Both the position numbers and the translations under genes were made by a program. 64,000 bases of DNA, from positions 992,001-1,056,000 of the forward strand of contig JAXBDG010000010.1 in the NCBI GenBank assembly GCA_036320915.1, read 5' to 3'. Shown piece after piece: positions 23,183 to 33,800 of this stretch (positions are counted from its first letter, which is position 1; each line of letters opens with the position of its first letter). The DNA comes from Linnemannia elongata (lineage: Eukaryota; Mortierellomycota; Mortierellomycetes; Mortierellales; Mortierellaceae). The notes beneath the pieces were generated by a model, which saw only the letters and a program-made list of their open reading frames with translations, ran no database searches and had not been told where the DNA came from.

Positions 23183-24377
23183 CTCTCTTTTTCTCCGCAG
23201 TTCCCTTCCTCTTGGCCTGGATCCTTTTTCATCCATTCTTTGATGGTGATACTGGTTGTCGCCTATCTATTGCTGAGACAATCAAAGCTCTACCCTTGTA
23301 AAAGCAACTTTATTCTCGGCGTCCAGACTCTTTGCGTTACTTCAACGCGAATAACAACCAGGGGATACATTAGTACTGTAGCAAACAAAAAAAAAAAAAG
23401 AACTCCGAAAAGGGCTTGACCTCAGGAATGAAGACTGGTGGGTCTGGTCTGAGCAATCGGTCTCCCCAGTACGCCTCCATTCCCTTATCCAGTCACTTTT
23501 CCTGCCCCACTTTGCATGGACGATGTGGTTTTTGTTTCGAGTTGGGACGTAGTCATCTGTGCCTTTGTAAAAAAAAAAAAAAAAAAAAAGAGATCCTGGA
23601 TAAATGATTGGTCAATGCCTTCCCACTCACACCCATGGGTTTATCACTCCTCCCTCGCATGAATTTTCTGCGCTTTGCCCTCTTCTTTCCTCTCATTCTA
23701 CTCTTTTCTGTCTTATTATCTTTTGAGAGCTTGCATGCACCCTGTCCTTCCCTGCAGCCCATGATCAAGGACAGAAAAAAAAGTTTCAAGGGAACAGCAG
23801 ACGACAAGTACAAAATGTGGAGAAGACTCAGATCACACTGACAGACAAATAGGTATGCCAAGGCAAAGCAAACCAAAAAAAATAAAAAAAATAATGATCA
23901 GGCAGATCGAACAACAACAGGGCATGTCGACAGACAGGCAGCGATGCGAATCCTTACTGTAAATCACATCAATTCCGTGCTGCAAAAGAAAAACAAACCA
24001 TTTTTTTTTTTTTTTTGCTGTGTGTGTGTAGCGTGTAACAGCAGTGATGGTCGATGAGAATCAAGAATGAATAACAACGGCACGAAAAGAAAAACGACAA
24101 TCCAAGAAACATACGCCCAACCGTTATTTTTTTTTTTTTTTTTTTTTTGCATACTTTTTACCCGCACGTGTACATCATCACATCGACCAACCTTCCACCC
24201 TCATACCCCTGAACCACATCATCAAAATCACATAAAAAAGGAAACAAAAAAAAAAAACAAGGAGCAGATAGACCGACTTACTAATGACCCTAACCCTTAG
24301 CCTGCCCCTTCAGCTTCAAATCGAATTCGAATCCTCGCTTGACCACCTCCGTTCATCGCAACTTGGACGACTACACC

Positions 24378-24385
24378 GGGTGTCC
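24378..24385. repeat. 8-bp target-site duplication, left copy
   Basis: GGGTGTCC abuts the outer base of the left TIR. An identical octamer follows the right TIR at 30485-30492. Confidence 0.85.
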
Positions 24386-24836
24386 TAGTCTCGCTTCCAT
24401 CCCCTCCCCTCGTGGGTTAGAATCCAATTCCTTCGCGCAGCGAAGACCTCACGCAGTGAGGGTCTGGGTCAAAATTTTGAGTTATTGGCGGAGCGGGTCG
24501 TAAAACCAAAAAGGAAGGTTGTTAAGGGTTTCTCCCCCAATAGCAAGGCAGTTAAGGGTCTTTTACTCCCCAAAAGCAAGGCTGCTCGTTCTCACACTCG
24601 CACTGTTCATCTCTCTTCATCATCTGATTGCCCTCATCAACGCTTGTCATCTCTGTAGTTCATCCCCCTTTCTCTCTGCTTCCCTCAGCCTAAGTAAATA
24701 AAACTCGCTTCTCTCTCCTTTCATATCCCCACTAGCCATATTTACAGCTCTCTCTATCCCTACCAAACACCGCTTCAAAGCCAGCGCCTTCCGACTGTTC
24801 TCTCTCTCTGCCGTCGCCTTTTGCTATTGTCACTGC
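24386..24836 (+). repeat. left terminal inverted repeat (451 bp)
   Basis: It matches the reverse complement of 30033-30484 almost perfectly. Substructure includes two adjacent hairpins with 6-bp stems and the same GCA loop: CTTCGC-GCA-GCGAAG at 24431-24445 and CCTCAC-GCA-GTGAGG at 24447-24461. A 12-bp palindrome TCAAAATTTTGA is at 24469-24480. Two imperfect ~30-bp direct repeats start GTTAAGGGT at 24521 and 24551. A TAAATAAAA sequence near 24695 and CT-rich DNA toward the inner edge look promoter-like. The DUF6589 start codon is 46 bp inside the inner edge. Confidence 0.9.
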
Positions 24837-24881
24837 TCCTTCAATTGCTTGCCTTACACCGTACTCCAACCTCCTTATATC

Positions 24882-27762
24882 ATGCAATTTACTGTACTAA
24901 GCGGCGGTGTGAATGACAGCGGCGAAGCATTTATGACAACCAATGCCGCCTCCCCTCCCAAGCGCAAGAGACGAACGAAGGTGGAGATTGTCAACGGTGA
25001 GGCAGCGAAACTTATGGCCGTTTTCAATGTGTTGTCGAAGGAGAAGCTATCCATATCCGATTTTTTGTGCGCTACTTTCACCTCCCCACAGGAGCTCATC
25101 AAGACCAAGGTCGGGCAGTTTTATGCAACAAATGGACCAGCCAGAATCCTTCGGATTTGGGGAGGAGATCTGGAAAGCACTGATAACGACAAGAGTTTGG
25201 CGGAGGCGGCAATTGAACTAGTCGGCGAACGTGTTCAAGCTGATTTGAGAAACACCGCCAACGACAAGAAACTGCGACATCCAGCAAACAACATCAGTTA
25301 CAAGACCATCAAGACATTCTCGCTGGATCGCCTCCGACATTCTCTCAAACAATCAGCACCCAATATCATACTATTGCTGGAAACAATGATACCTAGAGAA
25401 AAACCAGCGCCAGGTTCCGTGGCAGGATGGAAGCCAAAAGATATGCAGAGGAAGGCCTCTGTACAAAGAGATCGATCGTCTTCTAAAAGGGCGAAGACGG
25501 CCTTGATAGCAGACGATCAGTTGCCTTCTACCGGAGCGGGGATGACATTGATAGAAGAGGATCAATTGCCTTCTACAAGAGCGAGGACACCGCCGGACAT
25601 GGAGATGGAATCGCTGTCACTGCCCTATCCTAAGTTCGGCAAAACGGTCTTTACACACGATTTACCAACAACTCTGCCGCGTGGTCCGGATTCCGGCTCG
25701 GAAACAGATTCTGACTTGGAGCCTGCTATGGAGATGTTACATCTTCGGTCTGACCTGGCGTTAAGCTTGGATCAAATGATGGCACATGATTTTGAATGGG
25801 AGGACGAGCTGGATCCACATCCCGAGGCGGACCCGCGCTGCTTTATTGTAGTTGTGGCTAGTATCTTGGCTTTTATGAAGAGTCAACAAACCAACTACTT
25901 ACAGATGATGATTGGTAAGATGAAAGGCTTTGAGACCTCGAAACCATGTAATCGAATTTGCAAGACAATACTGACTTATGTTCATTTACCTGCTAGGGGC
26001 CCATCTACGAGGTCAAGCATGTCCAAAACGCTTGATAAAGCTCCTATCCATGATTGGACTGAGTATGTCATACTCTACCACAACCTCCTGTTTAAAATCA
26101 CTGGCAAGGGACAACCTCTTGAGGATGCACAGGGCAGGAGGGAAGCATACAATGTATTTCTTATACGACAATATCAACCGCCGCAGACAGCAACATCATC
26201 AAAGGAGCAACAAGAGAAACAGGATGGAAAGCGAAACCTCTGGCACCTTAGTCATTGGAGAAGGTCTCGGCGAGGAACTATCGCTTGAAACCCCTCGTGA
26301 TCCCCCTTGCCTAGGCGACATCATGCTCAAAAAGAATGATACAAGTTATTTCCGCCACATCTATCGGTCGCATGTTCTTAACGCCATCCGTGCATATCGA
26401 ACGCTGAACGACAACGACTTGAAGATGTTTGACATTCCTCCATTGAATCTATTGCCGATCAAGCGCACCAAAGCTTACGAGTTGGCGATTATGGACATCG
26501 ATCAGGCGACGATAGAGGGGAACAAGCAAGTTATAGAACAGATGCGCACCGTTCTCGGCAAGTCCAAGGGATCGTTCAAGCACCTTAAGATGATCCTAGC
26601 CGGAGACCAACTGACGATATCCAGGATTCTATCCCTACAACATCGCAGCATCGGCGAGCTGACATACTTTGACCAGATGCAGTGGGCGATACCTGTTCTT
26701 CAGCTCTTTCATATGCAGATGATCCTTTCAGCAGCAATTCTCAACACTCACTATGGACATGTCTCGGCTCCAGGATCGTTGGCCTTCTACATCAGCACAC
26801 TGGGGCGCAAGAAACTGAACCGGGATAAGCCATGCTACCGTACGAATGACGAGTTTTTGAGGATCGTATTCCGAGCGATGGTTGGGCAGCTGTGGCAACA
26901 CATGGAAGTACCCATCAGTGGAGCCGATCTAGCATCAGATGATATGGTTGTTAATGAACTCAACCATGTTGTCGACTCGTCCCTGAATAACTCCACAGCC
27001 CTTTCCAGGACCAACTCCATCACCAACACCAACGCCCTGCTGTTCATCAAGGACATGGCAGTATATATTGAATTCTGCACAGCAATCAAGCTCGGAGACA
27101 TCGGACGAGTCGAACTAATCCTCAAGCGACTCACAATAATGTTTCAGTCTGGCAAAAACAAGAATTATGGGCATGAGTTATTGCGCCTCAACTTCAACAT
27201 GCAGCATAAATGGTCCGAGGCCAGAAAGTTGGCCATCTTTTCGTCCATGCTGATGAACACTACAGGTCTCCCAAACCGATGGATCCCCAGCGACCTGTAT
27301 CAAGAACATAATAACCTTCTCATCAAGCAGACCCATGCAACGGTTGGCAACAACAAATCAGCGGCAACATATATCACCCCTTTGATCCGCATGTTTCGGG
27401 TGATCGACAACATCCTTGGCAGGGAATTCCGACTGCCCGCAAACTCCAAATATCACAGAATCACCAAAATGGACGAGGACATTCAAATCGTGATGAGGTC
27501 GCTAAAGGAATCCAACATTCTCACCACTACACGCCACCCCAGCCAGCATGATGCCCATCCATTCGCGCAGATACCCGTAGTCGACATGATGACAACAGGT
27601 TGCAACAAGTTGACTAATGGAGGTTACAAAAGGTTTCGTAGTCGCTTGGAGGATGAGGGGAGAGGAGAATTTGCGGAGGACGATCTTCTGGAGGATCTTC
27701 TGGACGGGCTCGAGGATGAAACGAACGAGGCAGAAGAGTATATCAATGCTGTCTTTGGATAA
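24882..27762 (+). CDS. DUF6589 protein, candidate transposase (932 aa)
   Basis: Exons are 24882-25914 and 25997-27762 (phase 1; intron 82 nt, GTAAGA...CTAG). The N-terminal part (residues ~20-110) has KRKRRTK, then a helical region with SDFLCATF and GPARILRIW typical of these fungal proteins. A low-complexity linker (residues ~190-300) has a repeated DDQLPST/EDQLPST motif. The DUF6589 core follows: YDNIN (Asp402), AGDQLT (Asp548), LFHMQM (His583), KDMAVYIEFCTAIKLGD (Asp697, Glu703, Asp712), NYGHELLRL and LYQEHNN. The tail is acidic. Spaced invariant acidic residues would suit a DDE/RNase-H-type nuclease, but no fold has been shown from this sequence. The frame is open 11 codons upstream without an ATG. 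It is the only gene in the element that could supply strand transfer. Confidence 0.85.
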
Positions 27763-27995
27763 ATAAATATTGTTGATTTACTGATTTTTGTAAAGAATTT
27801 TGATTGCGATTAGCAGCCATCGAAACTTGGCCAACGTATGCTGAACCAATTGTGACGAACGCTAGGAGGACTGAATACCGTTTGTGTTGGGGATGCTTCC
27901 GTAAGCTGAAGTAGGGTTGTATGGATCACTTTACTCATAAAACGAACGCTTGGTGCATTTGACTGATTGCCAGTGTTGGAATGATCCAGGCCTTG

Positions 27996-30002
27996 TCAAT
28001 CTTCCATCGTATTTTCAAAGTACATAAGCGGCGGATAATCGATATCGCCATCGTCATCCAGGAGTGGCAAAGAGTCTGGGTCGTCGCTGAAATCGTCCTC
28101 CAGTGTCTCATCAACATCATCATCAATGTCCGTGAATGAGGAATAGTCGAGATACTGGAAATCGTCGTCAGATGATGAGTAATTGAATCCATCGCCCAGA
28201 TCCTCAGGCAATGGATCGTTAAGAAAGTTGGACTGAGGATTGTCGATATCCTTGAACGGAGGATTGTCGATATCCTTGGGCGGAGGACTGTCAATGTCCT
28301 TGGGTGGGGGATTGTTGAATTTGTCGTTTAAGGCAATGAGCATGTCAACCAGTCGCTTCTTGGAGCCAACAATCCACTCCGACCAGTCTATCATGTTGTC
28401 GATACTGTCGCAGGTGGAGATGCGACCAATCTTGGCGGAAAGTTTGTTGACATTACTATCATCCATAATTGTCTCAAGAACATAGCTCTCTGACTCTCCT
28501 GCAACTCCTCTCAACTCCTTGCGCCTCCAGCCTTCAATCAATTTTTTTGCCTCTAACTTTTGTGCCTGAGAACGGGAACGTGAGCGCTTCGGGGCTGAGT
28601 TTGACGGAAGCTTTTGGAGAGCTGTTGTTCCGGCATTATTGGAATCGGCAGAGCCTGCATGAGTTTTGTTGAGCCTGGAATCACAAACATCACAGCAGTT
28701 GTCGACCTCTTTATGTTTGTTGTCAAAGACTCGGTTGAATATCTTTCTGCGACAGTCGTCGGTGTTGATGTAATCCCTGAGGTTGTGATCAATGCTGGCT
28801 TGTTTAGCGGTACCACGCAACACGCATAAAATACCAACGCCTCGAAGTGCTGAAGATCGAGCTGCACGTCCAAGACGTTGAGCGAGCGTGGTAATATTAG
28901 TCGGGCACTTGACTTGAACCACTCGAATGATGTCGTCAATGTCACATCCCATGCCTGCGGCCTCCGTAGACAACAGTACCCGGATCTGGCCCTTCCTGAA
29001 TCTCGACATGTAGAGTTCCTTGGTTTCGAATGTGAGCCCTGCATAATAATAGCCGATCCAACGCGGGTTTTTATTGCTGGTCCTGGCTTTTTCAATAAGT
29101 CGCTTGTAAACTCTGACCAGAGTTGCGGTGGAGTCGAAGTAGACGACTGACTTTTTGAAATCCAGAAGAAAGTCTAAGCTCTCCATGCAAGTGTTGTTGT
29201 CCTTGAATTGTCTGACCTCATATCTGATATTTGGGCGATCGGTATTCCCTCTAACGACTGGGACATCCTTGCTGAAATGAAGACTCGTAATAACATCATC
29301 CAGAATCTGACCATGTAGCGTTGCCGAGACTGCGATAAATGCCACACCGGGCGGGACTCTACAACGCAGCTCTCCTATCAAAGCATAGTCCGTCCTGAAG
29401 TCCGAGCCCCAGGTACTTATGCAGTGCGCCTCGTCAATAACTACTGCCTGTACTCGCGTTCGCCATCTTGGATTCTCCCAAAGGGACACAAAACGGTCGT
29501 TCCCAAAGATGGTCTCCGGGGACATAAATACAGCTTGATACTCTCCGGCCGACAGCGCGCTCTCCAAGGTACTCGGCAGGTCCACACGACTATGAATGCA
29601 GATACTCTTGATGTCTGCTGAGTGAAGTTTTCGGTGTTGTTCCTCCATAAGTGCAATCAAGGGCGAGATCACGACAATGACACGGCTTTTCCATAACACC
29701 AAAGGAAGGAAATAAGCCAACGTCTTCCCCCAGCCGCAGCCTGCAATAAGAATGCAATCCTCTCCCCGACCTATATGCTTGACGACGGCCTCTTGTTGCT
29801 TCTTGGGCTCAAATCCAAAGTATTCTTGACACAACTCTGAGGCGTTCGCTGGATACACACACACTTGTTTGAACGGGTTCGACTCGATGCTCTGGTGCGA
29901 CTGGATTGTTGCAAAGCCTAATCGAGCTGTCATTCCTTTTTTCTTGCGTCTACGCACTGCTTGAGTGGCCTTCCTCACGATAGCCTTTCTCCCGATAGCC
30001 AT
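27996..30002 (-). CDS. RecQ-like DNA helicase of the element (668 aa)
   Basis: An intronless superfamily-2 helicase. Motifs run in order: motif 0 FGFEPKKQQEAV (~63-74), Walker A AGCGWGKT (87-94), Ia ISPLIALMEEQ, II DEAHCISTWGSDFR (190-203; the aromatic-loop region of RecQ), III AVSATLH (~224-230), IV VVYFDSTATLV, V VLLSTEAAGMGCDI, and VI AQRLGRAARS (~374-383). A Cys cluster follows (CRR...CCDVCD, ~418-442), suggesting a reduced RecQ zinc module. I see no HRDC domain. The C-terminal ~100 residues are acidic and include tandem PPPKDIDS/N-type octapeptides. The basic N-terminus (RKAIVRKATQAVRRRKKK) may be a nuclear signal. The start codon is 31 bp from the right TIR. Confidence 0.9.
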   Translation of the reverse strand: MAIGRKAIVRKATQAVRRRKKKGMTARLGFATIQSHQSIESNPFKQVCVYPANASELCQEYFGFEPKKQQEAVVKHIGRGEDCILIAGCGWGKTLAYFLPLVLWKSRVIVVISPLIALMEEQHRKLHSADIKSICIHSRVDLPSTLESALSAGEYQAVFMSPETIFGNDRFVSLWENPRWRTRVQAVVIDEAHCISTWGSDFRTDYALIGELRCRVPPGVAFIAVSATLHGQILDDVITSLHFSKDVPVVRGNTDRPNIRYEVRQFKDNNTCMESLDFLLDFKKSVVYFDSTATLVRVYKRLIEKARTSNKNPRWIGYYYAGLTFETKELYMSRFRKGQIRVLLSTEAAGMGCDIDDIIRVVQVKCPTNITTLAQRLGRAARSSALRGVGILCVLRGTAKQASIDHNLRDYINTDDCRRKIFNRVFDNKHKEVDNCCDVCDSRLNKTHAGSADSNNAGTTALQKLPSNSAPKRSRSRSQAQKLEAKKLIEGWRRKELRGVAGESESYVLETIMDDSNVNKLSAKIGRISTCDSIDNMIDWSEWIVGSKKRLVDMLIALNDKFNNPPPKDIDSPPPKDIDNPPFKDIDNPQSNFLNDPLPEDLGDGFNYSSSDDDFQYLDYSSFTDIDDDVDETLEDDFSDDPDSLPLLDDDGDIDYPPLMYFENTMED

Positions 30003-30032
30003 ACTGACAATGGGGCGAGAGAACTGAAAGGG

Positions 30033-30484
30033 GCAGTGACAATAGCAAAAGGCGACGGCAGAGAGAGAGAACAGTCGGAAGGCGCTGGCTTTGAAGCGGT
30101 GTTTGGTAGGGATAGAGAGAGCTGTAAATATGGCTAGTGGGGATATGAAAGGAGAGAGAAGCGAGTTTTATTTACTTAGGCTGAGGGAAGCAGAGAGAAA
30201 GGGGGATGAACTACAGAGATGACAAGCGTTGATGAGGGCAATCAGATGATGAAGAGAGATGAACAGTGCGAGTGTGAGAACGAGCAGCCTTGCTTTTGGG
30301 GAGTAAAAGACCCTTAACTGCCTTGCTATTGGGGGGAGAAACCCTTAACAACCTTCCTTTTTGGTTTTACGACCCGCTCCGCCAATAACTCAAAATTTTG
30401 ACCCAGACCCTCACTGCGTGAGGTCTTCGCTGCGCGAAGGAATTGGATTCTAACCCACGAGGGGAGGGGATGGAAGCGAGACTA
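30033..30484 (-). repeat. right terminal inverted repeat (452 bp)
   Basis: Inverted copy of the left TIR with one extra base in a C-run. The mirrored GCA-loop hairpins are at 30425-30439 and 30409-30423. The helicase start codon lies 31 bp inside its inner edge, so this copy most likely drives the helicase gene. Confidence 0.9.
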
Positions 30485-30492
30485 GGGTGTCC
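30485..30492. repeat. 8-bp target-site duplication, right copy
   Basis: GGGTGTCC, identical to 24378-24385, directly after the terminal CTA of the right TIR. Confidence 0.85.
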
Positions 30493-30845
30493 TTCCTACA
30501 CCGGATCTCACCTTTAACCCCGTTGAACGCTCTCCTCTTTTTTTTTTTTTTTCTCTTTTTCTTCTTAATTTTGTATGCGCTGTGTGTATGCAAAAGGGTG
30601 TGCCGTGCAGACTGCATGAAAATATTATTTGCCACCAAATCTCAATTCGCTCTTATCCACTGAACGTCGTTTAGGGGGGTGACATGCATGCATGCTGGCC
30701 ATTTATACCCTGTCAAAAATCAACAGAACAAGCCCACCCAACATTCATCATTATCTCCATTCAGTTCACCTAAAAGGTTTCTTTGATAAAGATATTTATT
30801 TACTTTTGAGATTATATACAAGAAAAAAAAAAACGAGCTAGATGC
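30493..30845. other. spacer between the element and the first aminopeptidase
   Basis: 353 bp with a T-run at 30538-30553 and AT-rich DNA. It should contain the 3' UTR of the minus-strand aminopeptidase. No gene is seen. Confidence 0.6.
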
Positions 30846-33800
30846 TTAGTACTTGTTAGCGGTCAACCAGGCACCGAGGCTCTCCTGCTCCCTCTCGACC
30901 CAGGCAGAGTTGACGTTCAAACCCTCAATGGCCTGATCAAGAGCACGCTGGAAATCCTTGGTGTCCTTCTCGGCAAAGAACTCGGTCACATCCTGGACGA
31001 GAGCCTTGTCCGCCAACCAGACCAGGGGGTACTTGACACAGAGACCCAACAGACCCATCGACGACTTGTATCTGTCTGAGATCAAGGTCCAGTTCTTCTT
31101 GATAAACTCCCAGGTCGACAAACGGGCCTTGGCATTTGCAGACAATCCGGCAAGGACGTAGGTGATATCCTGGGGACGGACGTCCTTCGAAATAGCCAAC
31201 TCTTGGACCTCGGCAATCAACTCAGGCTGCTGGACAGCTCCAAGGGCCAACAAAGCAACAACTTGCTGATCTTGCTTGGGGGCATTGTGGAAGTACTTCA
31301 ACACCTGACGGAACTCTTCCTCGCCGCCGTTGGTCAAGACCATTTCAAAGGCAGTCTGTCGGATCGAAGGGTGCAAAATCGACTCCTGGGAGGCATCCGA
31401 GGCAAAGATCTTGAAGCGACGCTTGGCCTCGGCAACAGTAGCAACATGTCCGGCACGGCCAGCGGTGCGCAAAATGACGTTGCGGAGACGGCTAGTCAAG
31501 TAGTCTTCCCCCTCGGGGAATTCCCATCCAAGCTTCTCCACCATCTGGTCAACCAAGTTGCGCTGGAAGTGAAGAACCTGCTGGTGAACAGTCTCGTTGG
31601 CGCCAAAAATGGCGCCAATCTCGGCAACACGCTGGGAAAGCAGGTTCCAGACGACGTAGCTGTCCTCGTTCTTGTAGTACTGGACAAGTTCCAAAAAGTT
31701 CTTGGTCTCGGTGTGACCAGACTTGGCCAACGAAGAGATATCGGCAACCAGACCAGCACGGTCGCTCAACCCAACAAGATCTGATCCAGAGAGGATAGCC
31801 TCTCCAATGCGGGCAATGGCGCTGGGAGGGTAGTTGGTCCTGAAAACTCCGCTGTAGTTCTTGTTCAACAAATAAGCGCCCTCGGGAACCTCAAACTTGA
31901 GCGAACGAGACTTCAAAGTCTGGTTGGGGTCAGCAATCGAGGCAGGCTTGGGGTGAACACCCATGGGAACCCACCAGATGGTCTCGTCCTCTTCGGGCTT
32001 TACATCGTTAGTCGACAAGTAGCGGTGCTGTTCAACAGAGACGACACCATCGGCCTCAGTGACGTCGATGATGGGGATACCAATGACACGGGTCCAGGTG
32101 TTCATGAACTCACGGACATCAATCTTGGACTCTTCCGAGAGAGCATTCCAGAGATCGTCGGTGGTGGCGTTGCTGTACTCGTGCTTCTTGAGGTAACGAC
32201 GGATTCCAGCCAAGAAGACATCGACAGTCAACCAGTTGCTCAACATACGGATGACCGAGGCACCCTTGGAGTAGGAAATGGCGTCGAAGATTTGGTGAAT
32301 CTCGTGAGGGTCGGAGACGGGGACCTCAATGGGGTGAGAGCTGCGAAGCGAATCCAAAGCAATACCGCTCTGAACGTCCGTAACGATAAAAGTGGGCCAA
32401 GTATCCCATTCGGGGAAGATGTGATCGACAGCCAAGGTTCCGACCCAGGTGGCGAATCCTTCGTTCAACCAGAGGTGGTCCCACCACTCCATAGTGACCA
32501 AGTTTCCGAACCATTGATGGGCGAGCTCGTGGGCGACAGTCGAGGCGACCTGTTCCTTGAAACGGAGATCAGAAGTCTTCTCGTCAAAGAGCAATGCGAC
32601 GGTACGGTAAGTGACAAGACCCCAGTTCTCCATGGCGCCCATGTCGAAATCGGGAACGGCGATCTGATCCAGCTTGGGGAGAGGGTATGCGGTTCCAAAG
32701 ATCTCGGAGAAGTACTCGAGGATCTTGGGGGTGATGTCGACTGCGAATTGTCCCTGCTCCTTCAATCCTGGAAGAGTGTAGACACGGCAGGTAACGGGGT
32801 TCTCGAGCTTGGTTGTGGTTGATTCGACATATTCAAACTCACCGACAGCCCATGCAACCAACTACAGCGAGAGAGATGTATGAATTAAAAATAACGGGGT
32901 GTGAATACCAACCAGCTAATAAAGTAATCTCGCCACAATATTCCCGTCCAGGTTTCCCAGTAAACCAAACAAAAAGAGACAGACATACATAGGTCGACAT
33001 GATGGGGGTCTTCTCGAAGTGGTAGGTCATCTCCTCGGGCTCGACAGCGGTGATCTGCTCGACGGGCATATTGGAGAGAGCAACAAGCTCAGATGGGACG
33101 CACAACTTGATCGAAAAGGTAGCCTTGACAGCGGGTTCGTCCCAGCAGGGGAATGCGCGACGGGCTTCGGTAGCTTCGAACTGGGTGACACCCATGACCT
33201 TGGCATTGCCCTCGGCATCCTTGTAGGAGGAGCGGTAGAAACCGGACATCTTGTCGTTCAAGATTCCCTGGAAGAGGATGTTGAAGACTGCGGGTCCCTT
33301 GGGCAGCTCCTGGTCGAATGTGAAGGTGGTGGTCTCGCGGTGTTCATCAAACGAGGTCGACGAAGCCTCATGGCTACAGTTGCAGTGAATAGATATAAAT
33401 AATAGCGGGGGTTATTCCTCGGATCGAATCATGGACTTGATAACTGAACAACAAAATGAATCCTGAGTTGCATTCCGCTGTGGTCCTTACGTGGTCTCGC
33501 CAATCTCAACTCTGCCATAGGTGATAGTCAGCTCCTTGGTGTTGATCAAGATGGTCTTGGTGGGCTCGTGGATGTCAATGCTATAGGAAGCGGAAGAACG
33601 TAACAACAATCACAGTATTAGCACTAGTATTTCTCGGCGGTTTATGTTAAAAAAAGGGGGGTGCAAGTATAAACCCCTTCCCATGTGAGGTTCACCACCC
33701 TTTCCTTCTCGTTTTCTCTCTTTCTTCGATAAAAAAAAAAACACAGCTCCAAGCCTTTCCTTCATCCCCTCTCCCCTTGAAAGCAGAAAACGTCATATCT

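Larger units (their letters stand above)
22032..24377. other. homopolymer- and CT-rich intergenic region
   Basis: About 2.3 kb upstream of the PSP1-domain gene and left of the 6.1-kb element. I see no gene. Contents are low-complexity: a GA-rich block at 22180-22440, T54 at 22527-22580, A37 at 22931-22967, (TC)n at 23032-23068, T37 at 23146-23182, and further A or T runs at 23570-23589, 24001-24016 and 24127-24148. Frames translated from these runs are artefacts. Confidence 0.65.
24386..30484. mobile_element. 6.1-kb DNA transposon-like element: long TIRs, 8-bp TSD, DUF6589 + RecQ-like helicase
   Basis: The element is 6,099 bp, flanked by the direct octamer GGGTGTCC. The ends are inverted repeats of 451 and 452 bp starting TAGTCTCGCTTCC. 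The only difference I found is C5 versus C6 in one C-run. Inside are two convergent genes: a DUF6589 protein (+, 24882-27762) and a RecQ-like helicase (-, 27996-30002), 233 bp apart at their 3' ends. The pairing of TIR and TSD with two intact genes points to a recent, possibly still competent insertion. The termini are not CACTA, hAT-like CAG, or Helitron TC/CTRR. Academ, KDZ/Zisupton and Novosib-like groups share single traits (helicase, or 8-bp TSD), but I cannot match it to any. Mobility is inferred from structure. Confidence 0.88.

Noticed and set aside
22672..23301. Plus-strand 209-aa frame with long Phe, Lys and Ser-Leu runs
   Set aside because: Made by A37, (TC)n and T37 tracts; no domain or splice support.
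25978..26000. Alternative start MFIYLLGAHL for a 594-aa protein as a separate gene
   Set aside because: These codons lie in or at the end of an 82-nt intron; GTAAGA at 25915 and CTAG at 25996 join the two long frames in phase into one DUF6589 protein.
24386..30484. Classifying the element as Helitron, CACTA, hAT or Tc1/mariner
   Set aside because: It has long TIRs and an 8-bp duplication (not Helitron), ends in TAGTC rather than CACTA or CAG, lacks TA duplication, and its helicase is RecQ-like rather than Pif1/Rep. An 8-bp duplication alone does not establish hAT.
31953..32822. 289-aa open frame antisense to aminopeptidase copy 1 (and its counterpart at 37169-38038 over copy 2)
   Set aside because: The two antisense frames resemble each other only because the sense strands encode paralogous zinc peptidases with the same codon bias. 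No recognisable domain of their own.
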